NCBI GenBank assembly: GCA_964487285.1
Contig: CAZAPZ010000096.1
Coordinates: forward strand, 1-6,048
Direction of reading: 5' to 3'
DNA length: 6,048 nt
Source of the DNA: CAZAPZ01 sp964487285
Lineage (GTDB): Bacteria; Campylobacterota_A; Desulfurellia; JAADFJ01
Shown: positions 1-5,952 of the stretch, in pieces
How the letters are laid out: the number at the start of each line of letters is the position of its first letter
How positions within the stretch are numbered: the stretch's first letter is position 1
Notes under the pieces: model-generated
Database searches by the model: none
Told to the model about the DNA's origin: nothing
Seen by the model: the letters and a program-made list of their open reading frames with translations, nothing else
Made by a program: the position numbers and the translations under genes

Positions 1-872
1 TCAACTATTGGAAGCATATCGCGCTGAACACCTTCACGCGATATGTCAGGTGAGCTGCTGCCTTTGCTACCATTTATAATTTTATCTATCTCATCTATAA
101 ATACAATTCCCGACTCTTCAACAAGCGATTTAGCAAGTCTATTGATTTTGCCTTGATCAAGCATTTTGCCAATTTCTTCTTCAGTCAGTATATCGTAAGC
201 TTCTTTCACATTGACTTTTCTTGTTGTAGGTTTATTAGAAGGCATAAGGTTGCTGAGCATATCCTGAAGGTTATTTGAGATCTCATCCATATTACCGCCA
301 AACACTCCCATAGCTGCAGGAGCAAAAGATGGGGACGGATTAGATTCCAGTTCAACCATTTTATTATCAAGCTTTTTCTCCTCAAGCATCTTTTCAATCT
401 TTTCCTTAGAACCCTCGTGAGGTTTGTCCTCTTTCCCATGCGGGAGAAGCAGCGAAACAAGGCGCATCAGTGCTGCTTTTTTAGCTTTAGGTCTAACCCT
501 ATTTGCCTCAGATTTCTTTATCATATGCACTGCCGTGGATGTAAGGTCTCTTATCATAGATTCAACATCTCTTCCAACATAACCTACTTCGGTATATTTT
601 GATGCCTCGACTTTTATAAATGGAGCATCAGCCAGTTTCGATAATCTTCTTGCTATCTCTGTTTTTCCAACTCCGGTTGGACCTATCATTAGTATATTTT
701 TGGGAAGAACTTCTTCTGCAAGTTCGGCTGTAATCTGCTGCCTTCTCCACCTTGTTCTCAGTGCTATTGCAACCGATTTTTTAGCATCTTCCTGACCTAT
801 TATGTAGTTATCAAGTTCCTTGACAATCTCTTTTGGTGTTAAATTCATAGAATACTTATTTATTATCCTCAT
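1..872 (-). CDS. hslU: HslU (ClpY), ATPase subunit of the HslVU protease, 3' part missing
   Basis: HslU is a cytoplasmic AAA+ unfoldase that feeds proteins into the HslV peptidase. About 290 codons lie in the window; the family is about 440-460 residues long, so roughly the last third, including sensor 2 and the C-terminal tail that docks on HslV, is beyond the left edge. Numbering from position 872, the family N-terminus NLTPKEIV is at 10-17, Walker A GPTGVGKT at 64-71, the pore motif GYVG at 97-100, the divergent charged I-domain at about 115-245, and Walker B IVFIDE at 256-261, followed by SREGVQRDMLP. Start choice: the ATG at 872 forms an ATGA overlap with the hslV stop, as at the three junctions upstream, and adds eight residues (MRIINKYS) to the usual N-terminus. 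The in-frame ATG at 848 gives the more typical family length. Neither has a well-spaced Shine-Dalgarno. Identity is certain; the start is open. Confidence 0.95.
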   Translation of the reverse strand, partial: MRIINKYSMNLTPKEIVKELDNYIIGQEDAKKSVAIALRTRWRRQQITAELAEEVLPKNILMIGPTGVGKTEIARRLSKLADAPFIKVEASKYTEVGYVGRDVESMIRDLTSTAVHMIKKSEANRVRPKAKKAALMRLVSLLLPHGKEDKPHEGSKEKIEKMLEEKKLDNKMVELESNPSPSFAPAAMGVFGGNMDEISNNLQDMLSNLMPSNKPTTRKVNVKEAYDILTEEEIGKMLDQGKINRLAKSLVEESGIVFIDEIDKIINGSKGSSSPDISREGVQRDMLPIV

Positions 873-1405
873 AATTTATCAATAGAAAAACAGTTATCTG
901 TGTAAATGCATATCGATGCCGCAATTTCTAACGATTCTTTAACTACTTCAACTGCTGACAACTTAGTATGTTTTATTAGTGCCATAGCTGCTGCCCGAGC
1001 ATATTGACCGCCCGATCCTATGGCTGCAACTCCGCCTTCAGGGTCCAGAACATCACCATTACCTGAAATTATGTAGCTATGATTTTTATCCGCTGCAATC
1101 ATCAGAGCTTCGAGATGCCTCAAAATTTTGTCCGTTCGCCATTCCTTTGCAAGTTCAACCGACGCTCTGGTTAAATTGCCGGAATACTGTTCAAGCTTTC
1201 CGTCAAGAAGTTCATAAAGCGTTAAAGCATCTGCAGTTGACCCTGCAAATCCGATTAAAACCGTTTTATCGTATGCGCGTCTTATTTTTCTTGCATTCGG
1301 TTTCGCTATGGTGCTGCCCATTGTTACCTGACCATCGGATCCTATTGCAACATCGCCATCTTTTCTCACGGATATTACGGTTGTTCCATGAAACTCCATA
1401 CTCAT
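869..1405 (-). CDS. hslV: HslV (ClpQ), threonine peptidase subunit of HslVU
   Basis: HslV is the proteasome-beta-like peptidase of the cytoplasmic HslVU complex, a double hexamer capped by HslU. The 178 residues match the family (E. coli 176). HslV cuts with an N-terminal threonine. Here the sequence begins MSMEFHG-TTVISVRKDG, so Thr8 should become the nucleophile after removal of a seven-residue propeptide (five if Met3 is the true start). Family blocks follow: GSDGQVTMG, FAGSTADALTLYELL, ELAKEWRTDK, SGNGDVLDPEGGVAAIGSGGQYA, and CIYTDN near the C-terminus. The start overlaps the clpX stop as ATGA. No Shine-Dalgarno is visible just upstream, which suggests termination-reinitiation from clpX. 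The stop in turn overlaps the probable hslU start by four bases, so both subunits of the complex are made from adjacent, coupled frames. Confidence 0.97.
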   Translation of the reverse strand: MSMEFHGTTVISVRKDGDVAIGSDGQVTMGSTIAKPNARKIRRAYDKTVLIGFAGSTADALTLYELLDGKLEQYSGNLTRASVELAKEWRTDKILRHLEALMIAADKNHSYIISGNGDVLDPEGGVAAIGSGGQYARAAAMALIKHTKLSAVEVVKESLEIAASICIYTDNCFSIDKL

Positions 1406-2649
1406 GCAGAAAGCTTAGCCATATCTGTTTTCATAACAAAAATAGGTTCCTTCCCTTCATTCACAACATCTTTGTTTATTATACATTTTACAAGATTTTT
1501 CATGTCAGGGAGCTTATACATAGTATCAAGCATCTGATTTTCCATTATCGATCTCAGCCCTCTTGCTCCCACCTTCATACTCTGTGCTTTTTTAGCTATT
1601 GATTTTATTGCATCATCCGTAAAAGTAAGATTAACATCCTCGATATCAAAACGCTTCACGTACTGTTTTATCAGTGCGTTCTTAGGATAAGTTAATATTT
1701 CAATTAGATCCGATTCCGATAGTTCTTTAAGCGTGGTCACAATATGCAGCCTGCCAACCAGTTCAGGTATGAGACCATATTTAATAAGGTCGTCAACCGC
1801 TACTTTAGTAAGCAAAGTCATTTTATTTGATAAGTCGCTTTTAACTCCCAATGATTCAAACCCTATTACGCTTTTACCCATTCTTCTTGCGATAACTTCC
1901 TCAAGTCCATCAAATGAACCGCCGCAGATAAAAAGTATATTTTTAGTATCCATTTGGATAAATTCCTGCTGAGGATGTTTTCTGCCTCCTTGGGGCGGAA
2001 CATTCGCAACAGTTCCCTCAATAATTTTTAAAAGTGCCTGCTGCACGCCTTCGCCCGAAACATCACGAGTTATAGATGTGCTTTCGGATTTTCTCGCTAA
2101 TTTATCAATCTCATCAATATATATTATACCCTTTTGAGCTTTTTTGAGGTCATAGTCCGCTGATTGGAGCAGTCTCAAAAGTATATTTTCTACATCTTCC
2201 CCGACATAACCGGCTTCTGTTAAAGTTGTAGCATCTGCCATAGCAAAAGGTACATCAAGGATTTTAGATAATGTCTGTGCTAAAAGAGTTTTACCCGTTC
2301 CGGTAGAACCTATGAGAAGGACATTGCTTTTCTCCAGTTCAACATCATCCTTTTTAGATGATTTGCTTGGTTCAATTCTTCTATAATGATTATACACTGC
2401 AACAGACAATACCTTTTTGGCGGCTTCCTGGCTAATTACATACTGGTCCAGTTTGTCGTTAATCTCATGAGGTTTTAACAGTTTATGTTTTGATTTTTTA
2501 TATATTCGTTTTGCACCTGTAGATATTATATCATCACATAATCTAACACATTCATCGCATATATAAACACCTGGTCCTACAACAAGTTTGTTGACCTCTT
2601 CTTGGTTTTTTCCGCAAAATGAACAACGCAGCACACTGTTTTTTCTCAT
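1402..2649 (-). CDS. clpX: ClpX, ATP-dependent unfoldase of ClpXP
   Basis: ClpX is the AAA+ hexamer that recognises, unfolds and threads substrates into ClpP in the cytoplasm. At 415 residues it has normal length. The N-terminal zinc-binding domain has Cys9/Cys12 and Cys31/Cys34. The AAA+ module has Walker A GSTGTGKT at 114-121, pore-1 GYVG at 147-150, Walker B IIYIDE at 175-180, the RKH pore loop GGRKHPQQEF at 221-230, the ClpP-docking IGF loop at 262-264, the arginine-finger region GLIPELVGR at 292-300 and sensor 2 GARGLR at 361-366. All parts needed for activity and ClpP docking are present. One oddity is serine at position 115 of the P-loop, where ClpX proteins usually have proline (GPTG). 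Position 2649 is the start because it forms ATGA with the clpP stop and has AGAGGG five bases upstream. It lies between its partner clpP and hslV. Confidence 0.98.
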   Translation of the reverse strand: MRKNSVLRCSFCGKNQEEVNKLVVGPGVYICDECVRLCDDIISTGAKRIYKKSKHKLLKPHEINDKLDQYVISQEAAKKVLSVAVYNHYRRIEPSKSSKKDDVELEKSNVLLIGSTGTGKTLLAQTLSKILDVPFAMADATTLTEAGYVGEDVENILLRLLQSADYDLKKAQKGIIYIDEIDKLARKSESTSITRDVSGEGVQQALLKIIEGTVANVPPQGGRKHPQQEFIQMDTKNILFICGGSFDGLEEVIARRMGKSVIGFESLGVKSDLSNKMTLLTKVAVDDLIKYGLIPELVGRLHIVTTLKELSESDLIEILTYPKNALIKQYVKRFDIEDVNLTFTDDAIKSIAKKAQSMKVGARGLRSIMENQMLDTMYKLPDMKNLVKCIINKDVVNEGKEPIFVMKTDMAKLSA

Positions 2650-3230
2650 TTTGACCCTCTATTTTTTACTATTTTATCAATTATTCCATATTTACGCGCA
2701 TCCTCTGCGCTCATAAAACGGTCCCTCTCAATATCTGCATCAATCTTTTTTTCAGTATGTTTAGTATGTTTTGATAAAATTCGGTTTATATAAGTTCGCA
2801 TAACTAATATTTCTTTAGCATGTATCTGAATATCCGTTGATTTACCCTGCATTCCGCCTGATGGCTGATGTATCATAACTCTAGAATACGGAAGTGAGAA
2901 CCTTTTGCCTTCTGTTCCGGCGGCAAGAAGTATAGCTGCCATCGAAGCAGCCTGCCCTACACATATAGTAGAAATATCCGGTTTTATATACTGCATCGTA
3001 TCATATATTGCCAATCCCGAGCTTATCACGCCGCCTGGGCTGTTTATATAAAGATAAATATCTTTATCAGGATTATCCGCCTCTAAGAATAAAAGCTGTG
3101 CAACTATAGAATTAGCCATTCTATCTTCAATCGTCTCACCTATCATTACAATTCTATCTTTAAGCAGTCGCGAGTAAATATCATATAATCTTTCGCCTCT
3201 ACCCGTCTGTTCAATTACATAAGGAATCAT
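2646..3230 (-). CDS. clpP: ClpP, serine peptidase subunit of Clp proteases
   Basis: ClpP forms the double-heptamer peptidase chamber used by ClpX, and by ClpA or ClpC where present. The 194 residues have normal length. The catalytic triad is intact: Ser96 in GQAASMAA, His121 in MIHQPSGG and Asp170 in ERDRFMSAEDA. The oxyanion-side loop INSPGG is at 62-67, and the handle helix follows through STDIQIHAKEIL. The N-terminus MIPYVIEQTGRGERLYDIYSRLL is the family start with little or no propeptide. The residue after Met97 is alanine rather than the glycine of E. coli ClpP (SMGA). The start overlaps the tig stop as ATGA. An AGAGGAAAG purine run lies 13 bases upstream, farther than ideal, so coupling to tig probably helps initiation. 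The stop overlaps the clpX start in the same way. Confidence 0.98.
   Translation of the reverse strand: MIPYVIEQTGRGERLYDIYSRLLKDRIVMIGETIEDRMANSIVAQLLFLEADNPDKDIYLYINSPGGVISSGLAIYDTMQYIKPDISTICVGQAASMAAILLAAGTEGKRFSLPYSRVMIHQPSGGMQGKSTDIQIHAKEILVMRTYINRILSKHTKHTEKKIDADIERDRFMSAEDARKYGIIDKIVKNRGSK
2655..2660 (-). promoter_or_regulatory. Ribosome binding site for clpX inside the end of clpP
   Basis: AGAGGG, encoding part of the last residues of ClpP (Arg-Gly), sits five bases before the clpX ATG. It supports the start at 2649, which overlaps the clpP stop as ATGA. Confidence 0.6.
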
Positions 3231-4579
3231 TTTGAATCAACTTTCCTCTCATCATTAATTATATTGTCTCCGTCATCATCAGGTTCAGCCTCTTTTTCAT
3301 CAATGTACTCCATATTGCTTAATAACAAATCTGAAACTTTTTCTTCCAGCTTTAAAACGCTTATAGTTTTTAAGCTGCCATTTGCCTTTGCATCATTATA
3401 AGCTTTTTTAGGATCCTGACCATTGTAATACGCTTGTGAAGTTACGAATTCTTTTATCTCATCATCGGATGCTTTTATATTTTCTTTATCGGCAATATAC
3501 AATACGATCAATGTTGATTTAACACCTGCTTCTGCAATAGGATCGAATTTTTTTCTTAAATTCTCATATTTATACAATTCATTCTCTTCAATTTTAATGC
3601 CCTTATAAACCAAATCTCTTACATAAATATTGATCATATTGTTTGATTCGGAAACAAGCATGCTCTCAGGAATATCAAACGGATTATCATCTATCATTTT
3701 TTTGAATAGTTTTTCTTTGTAAGCAGAATTATTGTCCTTTTCTTTTTGCTTTTCAATATCTTCTTTTATTGACTTCTTGAGATCTGAAAGATTTTTATAT
3801 TTGGGATTTATAATACCCGCAAATTCATCATTTAATTCAGGATCAACCTGTTTTGCTATCCTTGTTACAACTACATTAAAAGTTACGAGTTTACCTGCAA
3901 GTTGCTTTGTATAATTTTTAGGAAATCGAATATCAAACTTTTTTTTGTCGCCCTTCTTAAGCCCTATAAGCTCATTTTCAAAACCTGGTATCATTCTGCC
4001 GCCGCCTATTTCAACACTGAGTGCTTTTCCCAATACTCCCTTAATCTTTTTGTCATTCTGATCGGTGCCAGCATAATCAACAAAAACTACATTACCTTTT
4101 ACAGCTTTTTCGTCTATATCGATTAATTTTTTATTTTGATGTTTCAAATTATCTACAGCAGTATTGACTTCATCATCGCTGGCTGTATTTGGCAAACGGT
4201 TGAGCTTCAAGCCTTTATATGTCTTGATTGTAATTTCAGGTTTTATATCTACATTAATATCAAATTGAAAATCCGTTTCTTTTTCATTTTTAAAGTTGGA
4301 AACAGTAGGCGAAGCAACAGGTGAAAATTTATCTTTTTCCATAGCTTTCTGAAAATTATCAGAAACAATTTTGTCTATGCAGCTTTTTTGAATATCTTTA
4401 CTAAATTTTTTTTCTATTACATGCATAGGCACTTTGCCTGTTCTAAATCCTGGAAGATTCAAGCTTTTCCGTGTCAGTTTTGCCTCGTTGTCATAAAGAT
4501 TGTTAAATTCATCTCTTGGTATGCTAACATGAATAATCTTTTTCGATGGTTTTGCATCTTCAATAACCGTTTCACCCAT
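3227..4579 (-). CDS. tig: Trigger factor, ribosome-associated chaperone and prolyl isomerase
   Basis: Trigger factor binds the ribosome near the exit tunnel and shields nascent chains. At 450 residues it is close to family length (E. coli 432). The N-terminal ribosome-binding domain (about 1-115) carries the signature GFRTGKVP at 44-51. An FKBP-type peptidyl-prolyl isomerase domain spans about 160-248, with VVFVDYAGT at 164-172 and IPGFENELIGLKKGD at 197-211. The helical C-terminal chaperone domain runs from about 250 to 422, with the conserved DIPESML early in it. The last 27 residues are strongly acidic (12 Asp/Glu). The start at 4579 is well supported by AAGGAG five bases upstream and by a 31-base gap after the amidohydrolase. 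No terminator lies in that gap, so transcription may continue from upstream. The stop shares ATGA with clpP, the classic partner in the tig-clpP-clpX order. Confidence 0.97.
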   Translation of the reverse strand: MGETVIEDAKPSKKIIHVSIPRDEFNNLYDNEAKLTRKSLNLPGFRTGKVPMHVIEKKFSKDIQKSCIDKIVSDNFQKAMEKDKFSPVASPTVSNFKNEKETDFQFDINVDIKPEITIKTYKGLKLNRLPNTASDDEVNTAVDNLKHQNKKLIDIDEKAVKGNVVFVDYAGTDQNDKKIKGVLGKALSVEIGGGRMIPGFENELIGLKKGDKKKFDIRFPKNYTKQLAGKLVTFNVVVTRIAKQVDPELNDEFAGIINPKYKNLSDLKKSIKEDIEKQKEKDNNSAYKEKLFKKMIDDNPFDIPESMLVSESNNMINIYVRDLVYKGIKIEENELYKYENLRKKFDPIAEAGVKSTLIVLYIADKENIKASDDEIKEFVTSQAYYNGQDPKKAYNDAKANGSLKTISVLKLEEKVSDLLLSNMEYIDEKEAEPDDDGDNIINDERKVDSK

Positions 4580-4584
4580 TATCT

Positions 4585-4590
4585 CTCCTT
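4585..4590 (-). promoter_or_regulatory. Ribosome binding site for tig
   Basis: AAGGAG lies five bases before the tig ATG. It confirms the start at 4579 and shows that tig, unlike the genes after it, initiates independently of its upstream neighbour. Confidence 0.8.
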
Positions 4591-4610
4591 AACTATTTCT
4601 TTTATTTTTT

Positions 4611-5372
4611 TTAAGATGTATAAAAGTCAGCTTCCCTTAAATTATCCAATGCGGGAATTGTCTTTCTCACCTCATCAACTAAATCCATATTTATCTCAAC
4701 AACTTTAACAGTTTTCGTTTCAGCAAAATCTGTTAATACCTTTCCCCTTGGATCTATAACCATAGAGTTTCCACCAAGTTTCACACCGTTAGAGATGCCA
4801 ACTCCGTTAACAGCAGCAACAAAGCACATGTTCTCTATGGCTCTCGCAATGTTCAGACTTTTCCATTGATTAATTCTATTCAATGGCCACTGGGCAGGGA
4901 TAACGGCAATATCCATTCCGTTCAATGCCTGCAATCTCAGCACTTCAGGAAAGCGAACCTCATAGCATATTGCCGCTCCAAAAGTCGCATCATCAATTTT
5001 TACGGTATCAAATCTGTCTGTTCCAGCCGTAAAATATCTATCCTCATCAGTTGGCTGAAAAAGAAAATGTTTTCTATACTTACCGCATACTTTGCCTTTT
5101 TTATCTATAAGCAGCATACAATTAAAAATTTTTCCTTCGCTATACTCAGGGATTGTGCCGATAATACCTATTTTATGTTCTATTGCAAGAGCACATAGAA
5201 TATTTTCCATATTGCCGTATTCTTTTGCCTTTTTTTCTAAATTTGAGTAATCAAAACCGCCATACCACATTTCAGGCATTATAGCAATATCCGCATTTTT
5301 TATTTTTTTAAAATAAGCACTACATAGTGATATTTCATTGATAACATTTATCTGAAGCAGGGCAAGTCTCAT
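4611..5372 (-). CDS. Nitrilase-superfamily amidohydrolase (C-N hydrolase), possibly omega-amidase-like
   Basis: This is a 253-residue carbon-nitrogen hydrolase, a family that cleaves amides or nitriles with a Glu-Lys-Cys triad. All three residues are visible: Glu34 in MPEMWYGGF, Lys101 in KYRKHFLF and Cys136 in AAICYEVRFPE. The fold-defining PAQWPLNRINQWKSLNIARAIEN and GGNSMVIDPRGKVL blocks follow. The overall pattern resembles the YafV/Nit2 branch (omega-amidases acting on 2-oxoglutaramate-type substrates), but the substrate cannot be read from sequence, so no symbol is given. There is no signal peptide, so the protein is cytoplasmic. The gene starts 8 bases after the lipoprotein stop, with only a weak GAG upstream, and ends 31 bases before tig. 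That spacing makes it part of the same transcript. A metabolite-repair role next to protein quality control is only a guess. Confidence 0.9.
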   Translation of the reverse strand: MRLALLQINVINEISLCSAYFKKIKNADIAIMPEMWYGGFDYSNLEKKAKEYGNMENILCALAIEHKIGIIGTIPEYSEGKIFNCMLLIDKKGKVCGKYRKHFLFQPTDEDRYFTAGTDRFDTVKIDDATFGAAICYEVRFPEVLRLQALNGMDIAVIPAQWPLNRINQWKSLNIARAIENMCFVAAVNGVGISNGVKLGGNSMVIDPRGKVLTDFAETKTVKVVEINMDLVDEVRKTIPALDNLREADFYTS

Positions 5373-5380
5373 AAAATTAC

Positions 5381-5857
5381 TCAGTATTCGTTGGTCTTTT
5401 TTACTCCTTCACACACCTCTTTAACATGATCCTCTTTCACTACACCATTTTCTATAATTTTTGTACGCACTTTATGACATGTAGTATGCTTTTGAGGATT
5501 ATAATAAGTTTTCTCAGGTGTAGCCTGAACTTCCTGCCATCCTCCGTTGCCTGTATTTCTTCTCATAGTTACAGGTCTATTTGTAGCTATGGCTTTATTT
5601 ATCGCCCGTTGCTGTATTGCTCCAAATGCATATCCCGCCGCGCCTCCGATTGCTCCTCCAATCACAGCACCTTGAAACCGGTTACGTTTATTGAGAAGCG
5701 CTCCAACGGCTGCCCCTGTAGCAGCACCTAAAAGAGGCATGCCTGCACCACCGCTACCATATTGACTATTTGCACAACCGGATGATACTATTGAAAAAAT
5801 AAAAAGAATTGCAAAAATCATCACCCTTTTCCCTGAAATTTTAATAATATTCTCCAT
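5381..5857 (-). CDS. Glycine-zipper lipoprotein, outer-membrane type
   Basis: This is a small 158-residue exported protein of unknown function. Residues 1-27 form a signal peptide: basic start (Lys6, Lys10, Arg11), hydrophobic core at 12-24, and a lipobox SSGC ending at Cys28, the probable lipidated residue; Ser rather than Leu at -3 is less typical. Two glycine zippers follow with exact four-residue spacing, Gly44/48/52 and Gly63/67/71/75/79, separated by the basic turn NKRNR at 56-60. This is the helical-hairpin pattern of the Gly-zipper 2TM families (SlyB/OsmB-like). The C-terminal half (about 95-158) is soluble, with two cysteines (127 and 149) that could form a disulfide in the periplasm. 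Relatives are often linked to envelope stress, but that is family knowledge and not shown here. Start 5857 is firm because of an AAGGAGG five bases upstream. The gene lies directly behind the promoter and heads the transcript. Confidence 0.88.
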   Translation of the reverse strand: MENIIKISGKRVMIFAILFIFSIVSSGCANSQYGSGGAGMPLLGAATGAAVGALLNKRNRFQGAVIGGAIGGAAGYAFGAIQQRAINKAIATNRPVTMRRNTGNGGWQEVQATPEKTYYNPQKHTTCHKVRTKIIENGVVKEDHVKEVCEGVKKTNEY

Positions 5858-5862
5858 AATAT

Positions 5863-5869
5863 CCTCCTT
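5863..5869 (-). promoter_or_regulatory. Strong ribosome binding site for the lipoprotein gene
   Basis: AAGGAGG is a full anti-Shine-Dalgarno match placed five bases before the ATG at 5857. It fixes the lipoprotein start at the first Met instead of Met13, and it is the strongest such site in the window. Confidence 0.85.
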
Positions 5870-5886
5870 AAAACATTGATTACTAT

Positions 5887-5914
5887 ATTATCGCAACTTT
5901 TACCCTTTAGTCAA
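5887..5914 (-). promoter_or_regulatory. Sigma70-type promoter with extended -10, upstream of the lipoprotein gene
   Basis: On the minus strand a -35 hexamer TTGACT (5914-5909, 5 of 6 to consensus) is followed after 16 bases by a -10 hexamer GATAAT (5892-5887, 5 of 6). TGC sits directly before the -10, which is an extended -10 motif. Transcription should begin near 5880, leaving a leader of about 23 bases that contains the Shine-Dalgarno. This is the only convincing promoter in the window and can account for the whole downstream gene series. It does not resemble a sigma32 heat-shock promoter, and no CIRCE element is present. Confidence 0.65.
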
Positions 5915-5919
5915 GAGCC

Positions 5920-5952
5920 AAGCCTTTTAAGATTGTTTTAGACTTAAGGCTT
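5920..5952. repeat. Imperfect inverted repeat spanning the NUDIX stop codon
   Basis: Read on the plus strand, AAGCCTTTTAAG (5920-5931) and CTTAAGGCTT (5943-5952) are complementary apart from a two-base bulge, with an 11-base loop. On the minus-strand transcript the hairpin covers the last codons and stop of the NUDIX gene. No run of U follows in either direction, so it is not a standard intrinsic terminator. It ends five bases before the -35 of the lipoprotein promoter, so a weak termination or RNA-stability role, an operator, or chance are all possible. Confidence 0.4.

Noticed and set aside
206..460. A short minus-strand frame with many basic residues
   Set aside because: It is an out-of-frame shadow inside hslU, whose own frame is continuous and matches the family through this region.
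1147..1602. A 151-codon open frame on the plus strand opposite hslV and clpX
   Set aside because: It lies wholly antisense to two certain genes, has no family-like motifs, and its His/Leu/Phe-rich composition is what the reverse strand of AT-rich coding DNA produces. The other plus-strand frames at 417-602, 1733-1972, 3732-4708, 4866-5198 and 5426-5731 were dismissed for the same reason.
4580..4610. A/T-rich gap between the amidohydrolase and tig as a terminator or promoter
   Set aside because: On the coding strand there is a run of A with no preceding stem, and no -35/-10 pair with reasonable spacing was found near it. Only the tig ribosome binding site is supported.
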